This document shows, in pieces, positions 26,222 to 37,046 of a stretch of DNA of 64,000 nt (positions are counted from its first letter, which is position 1; every line of letters begins with the position of its first letter). The DNA is from Anticarsia gemmatalis (lineage: Eukaryota > Arthropoda > Insecta > Lepidoptera > Erebidae). The translations under genes were made by a program, and so were the position numbers. The notes under the pieces are model-generated. The model ran no database searches and had not been told where the DNA came from. It saw only the letters and a program-made list of their open reading frames with translations. Where the stretch lies: assembly GCF_050436995.1 (NCBI RefSeq), contig NC_134775.1, positions 1,589,124 to 1,653,123 of the forward strand, given 5' to 3'.

Positions 26222-26941
26222 GTGAGAATAGTATTTTATAAAATTTATAAAGACTATTACATTTAATTTTGCTTAAAGTCTGTTAAGATTTTTTTTTGTT
26301 TCAACATGGTTGCTTTAAAGTCGAAAATCGCAACTTTAAAATGTTTTTTTTCTATTATTTTATTACTGTGTCAATGGCGGAATTAGGCATAAAGCCAGGA
26401 TCGTCACTTAGATTAACATAAAAAAAAAGTTATGGTTCCGACACATGGTGCGACACAAGAACAATTCTAAGTGCGGGAGTTATAAAAAAATTAGTAAATA
26501 GTATTACCCGCGGGGGATTTGGGTTCGATTTCCACGCTGAATAAGTATTTATATAATCCACATAAGCAAGTTCATTGTTGTTGGCCCTGAATGTATCTGG
26601 CCCTCGTTTAGAGACTTAACAAACTTACTATTGTATTAAATGTTGTTATTTAAACAACTGCTAGGTTAAAGAGAATTTTCAAGATTTTTACTGCTTATGA
26701 CGTTAAGCGCACCAGTTATGTACAAACTTTCACCCCCCCTTTATTCTATTAGAGTTTATTAAAATTGGTGCAGGAGTTTCAACGTGGAAGTGTAAGAGTC
26801 TAACAAATAGACAGACAGACTTTCGCTTTATATGTTACCTTACCCATAGTACAGCATTATCTTAACTTGCGTGACTAAATAAAATACTAAATAATACTTT
26901 ATATTTTAGTTTCATATTTAAATAATTACACTTGCTTGTAG
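26222..26941 (+). other. Intron 5 with SINE family A fragments
   Basis: Near 26440-26484 is the tail of SINE A (GACACAAGAACAATTCTAAGTGCGGG); near 26510-26610 is a degraded head with box B (GGGTTCGATTTCC). The rest is unremarkable. Acceptor TTGCTTGTAG at 26941. Confidence 0.6.
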
Positions 26942-27049
26942 TAATCGTCGCGAGTTCTTCAAGCACTACAAGGCGTGGCACGAGCGCTTCGAGTGTCACC
27001 ACTGCGGCGTCACCTTCAAGATGAAGTACTGCATCAAACAACATCTGCG
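26942..27049 (+). CDS. ZAD-C2H2 gene, exon 6 (end of finger 4, finger 5)
   Basis: Completes finger 4 with FFKHYKAWH and encodes finger 5, FECHHCGVTFKMKYCIKQHL; its last His comes from exon 7 (RKQH). Donor is CTGCG|GTAACA. GC content is far higher than in the flanking introns, as expected for a real exon. Confidence 0.9.
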
Positions 27050-27528
27050 GTAACACCAGCCTTATTTACTCACTCATTCAATCACATCTTCACTCGTTCA
27101 TTTCATCACTCTCTCACTACCCACGTTATACTCATTAACTTAATCGCATTCTCTCTCACTCACGAACTTCTTCACTCAATTCCTAACTTACTCATTCACT
27201 CGTTCACTCGTTCACTCCCATATTCATTCGCTCACTCACTTAATTTTTCCCTCAACTCCTCACTTTCTCACTCATTTACATCTTCACTCACTCTCTTACT
27301 CACTCACTTCCTCATTGAAATAGTCACCCACTCACTCCCTTTCCCACTCACCCGATCACTCACTCATTTGTTTATTAACTCACGCACTATTTCACTTTCT
27401 TCCTTTTTCTTCACTAAGTTAATCACTCACTCACTCACTCACTCACTCACTCACTTCCTCCCCCACTGACTTACTCACTCACTCCCCCACTTACTCACTC
27501 ACTTAAACAATTTCTCTTTCTTCCCCAG
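27050..27528 (+). repeat. Intron 6 made of degenerate (ACTC)n
   Basis: About 450 bases of imperfect ACTC/ATTC tetranucleotide repeat filling the intron, then a pyrimidine tract and acceptor CTTCCCCAG. Long open frames across it are artefacts of the repeat. Confidence 0.9.
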
Positions 27529-27729
27529 CAAGCAGCACTCTCCATTCGAGTTTGCGCCGTGCAACAAGTCGTTCGCGCACTACAACCGTCTGTGGCTGCA
27601 CAACAAGACCACGCACGGCGAGGCGGCGCCCGCCTACTGCGTGGAGTGCGACCGCCGCTATCGCGACGTGTATAGATACAAGTGGCACCTCGCCAACAGC
27701 GCCACGCACACGCCCCGCACACACACCAG
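27529..27729 (+). CDS. ZAD-C2H2 gene, exon 7 (fingers 6 and 7; finger 6 lacks a Cys)
   Basis: Finger 6 reads FEFAPCNKSFAHYNRLWLHN then KTTH: the first zinc ligand is Phe (TTT) where Cys (TGT) is expected, a one-base change. Finger 7 is YCVECDRRYRDVYRYKWHL with a long His spacing (HLANSATH). The exon ends in a Thr/His-rich tail before ACCAG|GTCTGT and joins exon 8 in frame. Confidence 0.85.
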
Positions 27730-27796
27730 GTCTGTATGTACACACACACACGCACACATACCCAGGACAAATCAGGTCTGCTCTTTTTATTAACTA

Positions 27797-28059
27797 CTAG
27801 CTGACCCGCGCAACTTCGCTTGCGTCACCGAATGGGTCATAATTTTCCCCGTTTTCGTAGCATTTCTCATTGCTACTCCGCTCCTAATGGCCCTAACGTG
27901 ATGTTATTCAGCCTATAGCCTTCTTCAATAAATGGAATATCTAACACTGAAAGAATTTTTCAAATCGGACCAGTTGATCCTGAGATAAGCGCGTTCAAAC
28001 AAACAAATAAACAAACAAACAAACAAACTAACTCTTCAGCTTTATAATATTAGTATAGA
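27797..28059 (-). mobile_element. Non-autonomous Helitron in intron 7
   Basis: Complete on the minus strand: starts TCTATACTAATATTATAAAG, ends GGGTCAGCTAG with a CGCAAGCGAAGTTGCG hairpin just inside. It is inserted between A (27796) and T (28060) with no duplication, the Helitron signature. Confidence 0.88.
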
Positions 28060-28438
28060 TGACACACACACACGCACTAACACACACGTGCACACGCACA
28101 CGCCCAGAATACACACCAGGTCTGTCTGTATATACACACAAACACATACATACACACATACACATGCACGAATTAAAAGCTGCATCTACGCTAGGAGAAC
28201 CGACCACGAGCGGAGCACAAATTTCTTCTAAAAACGTGCTCTTTCAAGGCTCAAGTCAGCGGTCTCTCAAGTCAGTCCACACTACACAAATTTTGCTTCT
28301 CTAGCCTTCAAGGACTTAATCGGTAAACTTTGAGTTTGACGTATATTGACTATGTATTTCATACACCTCTGCTTACACCATCATGTAAGCAGAGGCAAGC
28401 AAAATGTTACGTATATGTTAAATTATGTTTGTGTGCAG

Positions 28439-28550
28439 GGTGCCGTGTCCGGGCTGTGACAAGGTGGTCTCTAAGAACATCTACATAAAGGACCACTACA
28501 ACCTGGTTCACCTCAAGTACTACAAGTACCGCTGCGAACAGTGCGATAAA
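28439..28550 (+). CDS. ZAD-C2H2 gene, exon 8 (finger 8, start of 9)
   Basis: After acceptor TGTGTGCAG. Finger 8 is VPCPGCDKVVSKNIYIKDHY then NLVH; the Cys pair of finger 9 is YRCEQCDK. Ends AAA|GTAAGT, a consensus donor, phase 0. Confidence 0.9.
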
Positions 28551-28969
28551 GTAAGTAATCAACTCATTCAATATCTCATGTACTCACTCACTCACACACA
28601 AAATCTCTCATTCTTTCAAATACTTACACACTCACTCACTCACTCATAAATTGCTCCTTACCATTTACTCACTCACTCATAAATTGCTCCCTACCATTTA
28701 CTCACTCACTCATTCGCTCACACACACATACAATCCCCCACTCACTCATTATCTCACTTACTCATTCAATCATTCATACACACACTCACTCTCTCACTCA
28801 CTCACACCCTTACACCTTCAGTGACTCACTCATTAACACTCTCACACCCTCAGTCATTCTCTCATTCCCTCGCTCACTCATTCATTCATTTACACAGTCA
28901 CTCACTCAAACACTCACTCATCCAAAAAATAAGAGTAACCTACAATGACATAATATCGTATTGTTTCAG
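28551..28969 (+). repeat. Intron 8 made of degenerate (ACTC)n
   Basis: Second ACTC-type intron, including two ~44-bp near-identical segments (TCATAAATTGCTCC...CCATTTACTCACTCA at ~28645 and ~28679). Acceptor TATTGTTTCAG at 28969. Confidence 0.9.
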
Positions 28970-29074
28970 AACTTCATTCGTAACGCGGACCTGGTGAAGC
29001 ACAGACGTCGCGTGCACGAGGGAGTGCTGCCGCCCAAGTATAAGATCTGTTACATGTGCGGACGCGGGTTCACG
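28970..29074 (+). CDS. ZAD-C2H2 gene, exon 9 (end of finger 9, start of 10)
   Basis: Encodes NFIRNADLVKHRRRVH completing finger 9, a short linker, and YKICYMCGRGFT starting finger 10. Donor is CACG|GTATGT. In frame with exon 10. Confidence 0.9.
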
Positions 29075-29249
29075 GTATGTACACCCCAATATCTAGAGGG
29101 TATAGGGGGGCTAGGGGGTCACGCTTACACCGTATTCAGTATTTGGCGAATAAAAATGATCTGACCCTCTTTTCTTTAGCTACTTTAATATTCAAAGAAC
29201 TCAAGCCACTTCCCTTGTCAAACCTCTGTTGTGATAGCCGAGTGGTAAA

Positions 29250-29466
29250 AAATGACTTTTCTAAGTGATGTGTGCATTAGAAATAATTATCACTCGTTCC
29301 AACGGTGAAGGAAAACATCTTAATGAAATCTTGCATGCCTAAAAAATGTTTAATACGTTTCTCAAACGGCCAACATTCCCCAACCCGCACTTTGCCAAGG
29401 TAGTGGAATCAAGACCCTCCCTCATTCTGGAGACCGTTGCCCAGCAGTGGGACTATGGGTAAAAAG
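29250..29466 (+). mobile_element. SINE family B, partial
   Basis: Shares AGAAATAATTATCACT, ATCTTGCATGCCTAAA, CCAACCCGCACTTTG and CAGCAGTGGGACTATGGG with the copy at 25048. The tRNA-like head is missing. Confidence 0.7.
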
Positions 29467-29473
29467 TAATTAA

Positions 29474-29737
29474 TCTAAATTTATATAACTCAAAGGTGAC
29501 TGACTGACATAGTGATCTATCAACGCACAACCTAAACCACTGAACGGATCGAGCTGAAATTTGGCATGCAGGTCGATGTTATGACGTAGACATCCGCTAA
29601 GAAAGGATTTTGATCAATTCTACGCTCAAGAGGATGAAAGTTTGTATGCCAATTCTGTCTTTAATCACAAACCACGCGGACGAAGTATAAATTAAAATGA
29701 ATGTACCTTTCGTTTCGAAGTCGCGGGTACAACTTAG
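29474..29737 (+). mobile_element. Helitron-like element in intron 9
   Basis: Starts TCTAAATTTATATAACTC, has GATCGAGCTGAAATTTGGCA and ends near the hairpin-like CGCGGACGAAGTCGCGGG and TTAGT, with one decayed end base. A 31-base piece of intron sequence (ATAAATTAAAATGAATG..., 29686) lies inside the terminal hairpin and also directly follows the element, so the end is rearranged. Confidence 0.55.
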
Positions 29738-29770
29738 TATAAATTGAAATGAATGTACGTATCGTTTCAG

Positions 29771-29866
29771 ACGAACAAGATCCTGTTGAACCACGTGCGC
29801 ACGCACACGGGCGAGCAGCCGCACGCATGTGAGTCGTGCGGCGTGCGCTTCACAGCACTGTACCAC
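29771..29866 (+). CDS. ZAD-C2H2 gene, exon 10 (fingers 10-11, interrupted)
   Basis: After acceptor ATCGTTTCAG. It finishes finger 10 (TNKILLNHVRTHTGEQ, with the classic TGE-type linker) and starts finger 11 (HACESCGVRFTAL). After about 29866 the sequence stops looking like a finger: no His pair follows. It runs through ~50 bases of non-exonic sequence into the errantivirus LTR at 29920. No continuation was found in the window, so the gene appears cut here. Confidence 0.75.
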
Positions 29867-29919
29867 ACTGATGCTGACTTCAAAACTTACCCTCTTATTC
29901 ATAAACACACTATAAACCT

Positions 29920-30180
29920 AGTTATGGTAACACCCACACCTTCAGCGTTAGATTGAGTTTAGAATATAGTTTATGCTTAGCCAGCAGAATGCTGACAATT
30001 CTTAGAAGTAAGATAAGCCGGGCCCAACGGATGTGTCTCTCCTGAGGGTCTAACTGTCGTAAACAACAGAATTAAAACAGCCTCCGAATCGGCTACACAT
30101 ATATCTTGTTTTTAATTTCTCACATTATTTTAATTAAATTAGTTTTTTTTTAAATTGTTTCCCCGCTCCGGAAACAAGAG
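29920..30180 (+). repeat. Errantivirus copy A, 5' LTR
   Basis: 261 bases starting AGTTATGGTAACACCC and ending ...GGAAACAAGAG just before the primer-binding site. It is nearly identical to the inverted LTR at 52129-52391. An AGT start is typical of errantivirus LTRs. The matching 3' LTR is absent because the element is truncated at 38324. Confidence 0.85.
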
Positions 30181-30198
30181 TGGCGCAGCCGGTAGGAT
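30181..30198 (+). promoter_or_regulatory. Errantivirus copy A, tRNA primer-binding site
   Basis: TGGCGCAGCCGGTAGGAT directly follows the LTR. A TGGCGCAG start is complementary to the 3' end of a tRNA of the tRNA-Ser type used by several insect gypsy-like elements; the exact tRNA is inferred. Confidence 0.75.
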
Positions 30199-30838
30199 TT
30201 CACTCAGTTATCATAGATTTTCCGCGGTAAACTCTAAATCGTCGCGCCGCGTGAATTTCGACGACGAGTGGAATCCGACGAATCAAACAAATAACTCTTG
30301 GTACGTGAGCTCGAGTAAGAAACAAACCGGTATGGGAGTCGCAGTCGGTTGGTGAGTGAATTTTTTCGCCAATCCTTGTTCCGCTATCCTCCTATATCCT
30401 ATATTAATATAATTACATTATTTTGAGATCGAAACTCTCTCATTATAACGTGTCCAATTGTTTATGTTATAAGTTCCATTGTTCTTATCTCTGTGCTATA
30501 AATAGAATATACAGAGTAGTTAAAAGTCAGAGAATACAAATCTTTTCTGATATAACTATAAAATGTGTTTTAAATGTCTCTTAAATATGTTTTAATTGTG
30601 TTTAAAATGTGTCTTTTTAAAGTATAAAGTAACGTGAATGAGATTCTACACATATTTAATATAATAATATAAATTTTATACATACATATAATATTTAAAT
30701 CAATTTAAAACTCTTAGCAATTACATTTTGCTTTATACTATTTTTCAATTAGATTTACTTGTGTTAATTGTTTTATTCTGTGAATTTTGTGATTTTTGTT
30801 ATTAGTGTTATATCTGTGTCGTACATTACTCTGTTGAC
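30199..30838 (+). other. Errantivirus copy A, untranslated leader
   Basis: About 640 bases between the primer-binding site and gag. It begins GC-rich and becomes AT-rich. A packaging signal is expected by position but none can be identified. It is conserved in copy B (51473-52110). Confidence 0.6.
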
Positions 30839-32098
30839 ATGTCGAACCCTATTATCGAAACTGTTCCTACTGTCGAACAAATACCAAAGGAAATTATTCA
30901 GTTAATACCATTATATAATGGGGATAAAAGACTGTTAATTCTTTATTTGAAAAAGTGTCAATATGTTCTTGAGCGATACAAGGGAAGCCATGAACAAAAT
31001 CTTTACGTATATAACGTGTTAACTAGCCGTTTGCGAGACGACGCAGCCGCACTTCTATCAGAACGCGAAGATAATGTGACATGGTCCACATTTCGGGAAT
31101 TACTCATCCAACATTTTGGAGACCCACGTAGCGAAGCTTGTATAAATATTGAACTTGAATCTTTAAAAATTAAACCCGGTGAAAGTTATTTAGAATTTTG
31201 TAACAGAATCCAAAGTGTCCGATCAGCCCTGATGTCCAAGGTCAACATGATCGATGATACAGATTTTAAACGCGCGAAATCTATTATTTATAACAATACG
31301 GCTCTGAATGTATTCTTGTATAATCTTCCTGAGAATATGATACGTGTTGTAAGACTTAAGGCACCCGAAACATTGGAAGCGGCCTTGAGTTTAGTACTTG
31401 AGGAAGTTAATTTCTTAGATCAGTATAATGCCAAAAACCGTACCCAAGGTCAACCTCACAGTTCAGGATCAAGGTTAGTAATGACTCCAGCTGGATACAA
31501 ACCTTAATTACCCGGTAATATGAGTGCACCAAAATTTAATTTCGGTATTCCCCAAAATAAAATGCTTCAAGGTCAACCATCTAATGTATCACGCCAACAA
31601 TTTGGCTACGTACCCCAAACGCAACAATTCGGGTACAAGGCACCTCAACCGTTTGGCTATAGACCACCTGTGCAGCAAAAGTTTGGCTATAGACCTCCAC
31701 AACCTCAACAATTTGGCTACAGACCTTCACAACATCAACCGTTTGGCTATAGGCATCCTCAACCTCAGCCATTTGGATATAAACCACCACAACAGTTTGG
31801 TTACAAACCCTCAACTAATTTTAATGTTCCTCAACAACAAAAACCGCAATTGCAAAACACAGACGTTTCCATGCGCACAGCACAGCCTAAATCAAATGTG
31901 CCACAAGGTTTCAAAGTTAATGAATTATGTACCGAAAATTATGAGCCTTATTACGAAGAGTATTACCCTAATTATGATGATGAATATAACTATGACTTAA
32001 ATTATTATGACGAAACTATTGATTGCGAACAGCAAATGGAAACTGAAATTCAAGATGAAAATTTTCAGGAAATAGCCTCGAACAACAAGAAATCTTAG
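30839..32098 (+). pseudogene. gag: Errantivirus copy A gag, one nonsense codon
   Basis: Structural capsid gene. Residues 1-222 form the helical capsid-like part (starting MSNPIIETVPTVEQIP). A TAA at 31505-31507 then interrupts the frame, where copy B has a Leu codon. Beyond it the same frame continues with a run of FGYR/FGYK-PPQ-type repeats (about ten), a nucleic-acid-binding-like tail in place of zinc knuckles, and an acidic Tyr-rich end. It overlaps pol, which lies in the -1 frame. Confidence 0.85.
32059..32065 (+). promoter_or_regulatory. Putative gag-pol -1 frameshift heptamer
   Basis: A AAT TTT in the gag frame fits the X XXY YYZ slippery pattern and lies ~40 bases before the gag stop, within the gag-pol overlap. 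Gypsy-type elements make Gag-Pol by -1 frameshifting. The site is lost in copy B by a 53-base deletion. A downstream RNA structure was not tested. Confidence 0.6.
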
Positions 32099-33137
32099 AA
32101 CTAAATTTTGATTCTAATTTAAAATTACCTTATATTTACATAGAAGAAATAGACGCGAAAATGATGATAGACACGGGTAGTATGCGCTCTTTTATTAGTC
32201 CTAGGAAAGCGTACGAATATTTCAGTGATTATATAAGCAAAGAAAATTTCCACGTAGTCAGTACACATGCTACTAGTGCCCATGACGAAGTTATGGAAAT
32301 ACCACTTTTACCTACTTTTGTTAGTAACGACTGGCATAAGTTCTTTGTATACGATGTCGATATAAGATATGACGGACTTATTGGTAATGATCTATTACAA
32401 CAATTAGGCGCTGTTATTGATCTGAAAGAACAAACATTACGAACTAATTCTACTAGTATTCCAATTATTAATAATAATTTAAATTATAAAATTAATATAC
32501 AACCACGTTCAGAACAACGTGTCAAACTACCAGTAAACCAATATTCAGGTGACGCTATTATTGACTATCATGACTTTCAAAATGGACTACGAATGCCAAG
32601 CGCAATAGTAAATTGTGATCACGGATATGCATTTACAGTCATACAAAATACTTTAGACTGTCCAAGACAATTGAGTATTACACGACCTTTTTCAGTGACG
32701 CCATACAATAACTCTGAATGTAATACTAATTTTACTGCAAGCGACTCTACCATAGAAATAGACAAATTACTCGAGGAAAATTTAAATAAATTAAGACTCG
32801 ACCACGCTAACGACGAAGAACGTAACAAAATATATGCACTTTGTAAAGAATACAAAGATATATTTTACTGTGAACAAATTCCTTTGACATTTACAAATCA
32901 GGTAAAACATAATATACGTACAAAGAATGAAGACCCCATATACATTAAACCTTACAGACAGGCACCTTTCGTTCAAAATGAAATTAGTAATCAGGTAGAA
33001 AAATTATTACATGACAATGTCATACAAGAATCGCATTCCCCGTGGAGTGCTCCAGTTCACCTAGTCCCAAAGAAAAAAGATGCATCTGGCGAAATTAAAT
33101 ACAGAATGGTTATTGACTACAGACGACTGAATGATAT

Positions 33138-34293
33138 CTGGGGGCACGGGAGTGCCCCCGCAAGTCGAGCAAAAAAAAAGCGGCACGGCCGTAACATCCT
33201 TTTCTCGAAGCAATTCGGGCTATTTTTGACACCCCTATAATTTCGTTGTGGATAAAACAACAAGCCTGGATTTTCAGCAACTAATCAGTCATTGTATAAA
33301 CACGGTATATTTAAAATTTCAGTCAATTTGAACCAGTAGTTTAAGAATGACAACTTGTTAAAATTTTGAATTTTGTCACTCACTGATTCACTGACTCACT
33401 GACTCACCGATCATCAAAAGTCTAAGGTACTTCTAGCAGACTTAGAAGCTTAAAATTTAGAATACAAATAGGGTTTAGTGTCTTAATCATGGGAAAAATT
33501 CAATATTTTCTAATTTCGGTCAAGTTCTCTAAATACACTAACTGCAACAATAACTTTGTAATCCCATATAAATGTATAAGATTACAAGGTTACATTTGCA
33601 GTTAATGAATTGAATTATTATTTCTGTAGAAAATAAAATAAATAGGTGTAAATATGTATCTACTATATGAGACATAACGGGAGGGGGTATAGGGTGGGTA
33701 AGGGTGGTTAGCCCATGAAACTGAACAACATTCCCATAGGAAAATATGTTGAATTATGAAAAAAATACGGCTTTCCATACAAATTGGACTTATGTTTGCT
33801 CTATTCGCTCTACAAAAAGAAGTGAGATGTCATCAAAAACATTCTGTAAAAACCTCAAGTCTCGCCGTAAAAAGTTGTGAGATCTATATAATACCAAGTC
33901 GATTAATCTATTTAGTCTCTACTTAAAGGACCTTCTGTCTTAAGTTATTACGTATGTTATTATCATGCCAATTAAAAAAAAATACCTTTAAAACAAATGG
34001 ATCGACTTGGTCATCGCAAGAAAACACAAATTCGCCATTAACATTTCAGGAGCATTAACTTCTCGTCGTGCTGTGTAGTGTGATACATACTAATAATCAA
34101 ATCATGCGATGGCCAGGTCGGTCTATTTGCTTTAGAGGTATTTTTTTAAACTGGCATGATAATAACATACGTAATAACTTAAGACAGAAGGTCCTTTAAG
34201 TAGAGACTAAATAGATTAATCGACTTGGTATTATATAGATCTCACAACTTTTTACGGCGAGACTTGAGGTTTTTACAGAATGTTTTTGATGAC
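33138..34293. mobile_element. 1156-bp insertion with a 142-bp perfect inverted repeat
   Basis: Absent from copy B, which defines its ends; only AT appears duplicated. The left end opens with the hairpin GGGGGCAC-GGGA-GTGCCCCC. The right end is a fold-back: 33829-33970 is the exact reverse complement of 34152-34293 with a 181-base spacer. It encodes no protein. It resembles dispersed lepidopteran Helitron-like or fold-back elements, but it lacks CTAG ends and the class is left open. Confidence 0.75.
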
Positions 34294-35564
34294 ATTACTA
34301 TTGACGACAAGTACCCCTTACCCAATATCAACGATCTTTTTGACAAGTTAGGAAAGAGTGTTTACTTTACAACGCTAGATCTAGCAAGTGGATACCACCA
34401 AATAGAAGTAGAAGAGAAGGACAGACAGAAGACTGCTTTTACCACGCAAAATGGTCATTTTGAGTTTCTCAGAATGCCATTTGGACTTAAGACTGCTCCG
34501 GCGACTTTCCAACGTACTATGGATAACATACTGCGCGGTTTACAGGGACTGCACTGTATGGTTTACTTGGATGACATTATAATTTACGCAAATAGCCTTG
34601 ATGAAATGATAAACAGACTTAAAATTGTATTTGACCGACTTAGAGCCACCAACATGAAAATTCAGTTAGACAAATCGGAATTTTTGCGCAAGGAAGTACT
34701 TTATCTTGGCCATACTATAACTAAAGACGGACTAAAACCCAACAACGACAAAATAGATGCTGTACTTAATTACCCATTACCCAAGACAACAACTAAGATA
34801 AAAAGCTTTCTTTGTCTCGTAGGCTATTATCGACGTTTTATAAAAGACTTTGCAAAAATTACTCAACCATTGACCGCCTGTTTAAAGAAACGAAACAAAA
34901 TTATTATTGACCAAAGATACATAGACGCATTTAATCAATGCAAGGAACTTCTGACACACGCACCACTTTTACAATACCCTGACTATGATAAAAACTTTAT
35001 TCTGACAACGGATGCGTCTAATGTCGCCTTAGGTGCTGTCCTATCGCAAGGACAGATTGGTAGTGACAAGCCCATTGCCTATGCTAGCCGTACTCTCAGT
35101 GATACAGAATCACGTTATAGCACTATCGAACGTGAACTGCTCGCTATCGTTTGGGCAGTGAAACATTTTAGGCCCTAACTATACGGTCGAAAATTTTATA
35201 TTTACACAGATCATCGCCCCTTAGTTTGGCTTCGATCACTCAAAGACCCTAGCAGTAAACTTACTCGATGGCGATTACGCTTACAAGATAACGATTTCGA
35301 ATTGATCTACAAGAATGGTAAACAAAATACAAATGCAGATGCTCTCTCCAGAATCAAACTTAATGCGTTATCCTCAGACGACGAAAATTAGTCTATGGCA
35401 GTTAATGTTGATGAAAAGGAAGATAATAATTTAAAAGAATACGTTAAAAGTGTAGTTGAAGACATAGAAAAGCTAAGTGGAAATAAACCGGAAAGAAAAA
35501 GTTCATCAACGATAACAATATCTGATTCTAGTCGAACTGCGTCATGTAGTAGTCCTATAGATTT

Positions 35565-35571
35565 TTTAAAA
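35565..35571 (+). promoter_or_regulatory. Possible second -1 slip site before integrase
   Basis: T TTA AAA stands in the pol frame. From it, the -1 frame is open through to the integrase ORF. The same heptamer and frame relation occur in copy B (47948-47954). It may be a programmed site or simply a shared one-base indel in a T6A5 run. Confidence 0.35.
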
Positions 35572-35609
35572 ATATTAGAGACAGTAAACAAAATACTAAT
35601 GATTATCCG

Positions 35610-37046
35610 ATGCGATCAGTATCCAGTAAATCAGACGGAACTATTCATTCAGCCGTAGAGTTAGAATCAACTGGAATACCTATATTACATGAAGCAATAG
35701 ACACCAAGCCCAATCAAATATTAATATTTTCATGGCTTAAAAATCAGATACATGTAAACAATTTATCACGTGAAAAACAAAAGATATTAGAAGTTTTCCT
35801 TCCTAAAAATAATCCCGAATTGGTAAAGGACTTTCTAAAGAAATACATTGAACCAAAACTTAAGTACTTTATTTACTTTGAGGAAGATGAACATCGTAAA
35901 TTATTTAGTAATATAATAATCGATTTATTCAAAAAAGGGAAAGTTAATTTTTATGAATGTACGGAAAGGGTTATTTTTATAGAAGACGAGAAAGAACAGA
36001 AGGCATTAATTTTGAAACATCACGAAGGAAAGTCTTGCCACCGTGGTATAAAAGAAACGTTACTTAGATTGCGTAGAAATTATTATTGGGATAGAATGCA
36101 GGAAACCGTAACAGCCGTAATAAATAGTTGTGAAGCATGTCAAAAAACAAAATATGATAGAAAACCTATAAAACCTATTTTACAATTAACGCAAACCCAG
36201 GACGCGCCATTTCAAGAATAATTCATAGATCTGTTTAGTATTGAAGGTAAAACTTATTTAACTATCATTGACGCATTCAGTAAATTGGGTCAAGCAATCG
36301 AAACTCAGGGAAAATCAACTCCTGAAGTAACGAGAGCACTTATGAAATATTTTTCTTATTACGGTACTCCAAAAAAGATAAGCTCTGATCCCGGTACTGA
36401 ATTTAATAATGAACTTATTAAAGAATTTTTGAATTTACACAAAATAGAATTTCATATTGGAACACCAAACAACCCTAATTCGATGGGCCTTATCGAGAGG
36501 TTCCATTCTACTTTAATTGAAATATACAGATTGGCTAAATATGAGAAACGATGTACTGACGCGGCCTCGGTTATGACCTATTCTGTTTTGGCATATAATC
36601 ATACTATTCATTCTGTTACTGAGCTTACTCCATTCGAAGTTGTCTTCGGGCACACTGACTCAACTAGCCCTTTTAGCATAGAATTAGATAAGCGTTACTT
36701 CCAAAAATTAGTAAAAGATCATGCAAAAAGAATAACAACTTTATATGAACACTTAGCGGAAAAAATGGTTACTATTAAAGAAAATAATAGAGCTAGGAAA
36801 AGTGGTGAAGGCGATGTAAAGTTAAAAGAAGGCGATACTATTTTCGGTAAAGATGTAAATAAACGTAAAAGTAAGGACAAACCACGATATACGAAAGCTA
36901 AGGTCACAGGTGAAGCAGAGAGAAACGTTTTACCCATAAAAATAGGTGATAGATATACTAAAATTCCTATTAAAAATATAAAACAATGCCGTCGCTGGCC
37001 CTTCATCTGCAAAGCCTTGAAGGAAATCCAGGAATACTGCCGGTGA
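35610..37046 (+). pseudogene. pol: Errantivirus copy A integrase (broken)
   Basis: 35610-36221 holds the N-terminal zinc-binding domain (HHEGKSCHRGIKETL ... CEACQKTKYD). A TAA at 36219-36221 interrupts it. 36285-37046 continues with the catalytic core (SSDPGTEFNNELI for the second Asp, HIGTPNNPNSMGLIERFHSTL with the Glu) and the basic C-terminal domain. The first Asp lies in the short gap (FIDLFS-like). It overlaps the start of env. Confidence 0.85.

Larger units (their letters stand above)
32161..35658 (+). pseudogene. pol: Errantivirus copy A pol: protease, RT, RNase H (broken)
   Basis: Protease with MMIDTGSMRSF. The RT begins with IVKPYRQ-type and WSAPVHLVPKKKDASG blocks, is cut at 33137 by a 1156-base insertion, and resumes at 34294 with FTTLDLASGYHQIE, MPFGLKTAPATFQRTM and catalytic YLDDIIIY. 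RNase H follows (LTTDASNVALGAVLS, STIERELLAIVWAVKHF). Stops at 35176-35178 and 35389-35391 replace Tyr and Gln codons present in copy B. The frame ends at 35656-35658 and integrase lies in the -1 frame. Not functional. Confidence 0.88.

Noticed and set aside
26975..27469. 164-codon ORF rich in Ser/His/Thr/Leu
   Set aside because: It begins in exon 6 in the wrong frame and then reads through the degenerate ACTC intron; a repeat artefact.
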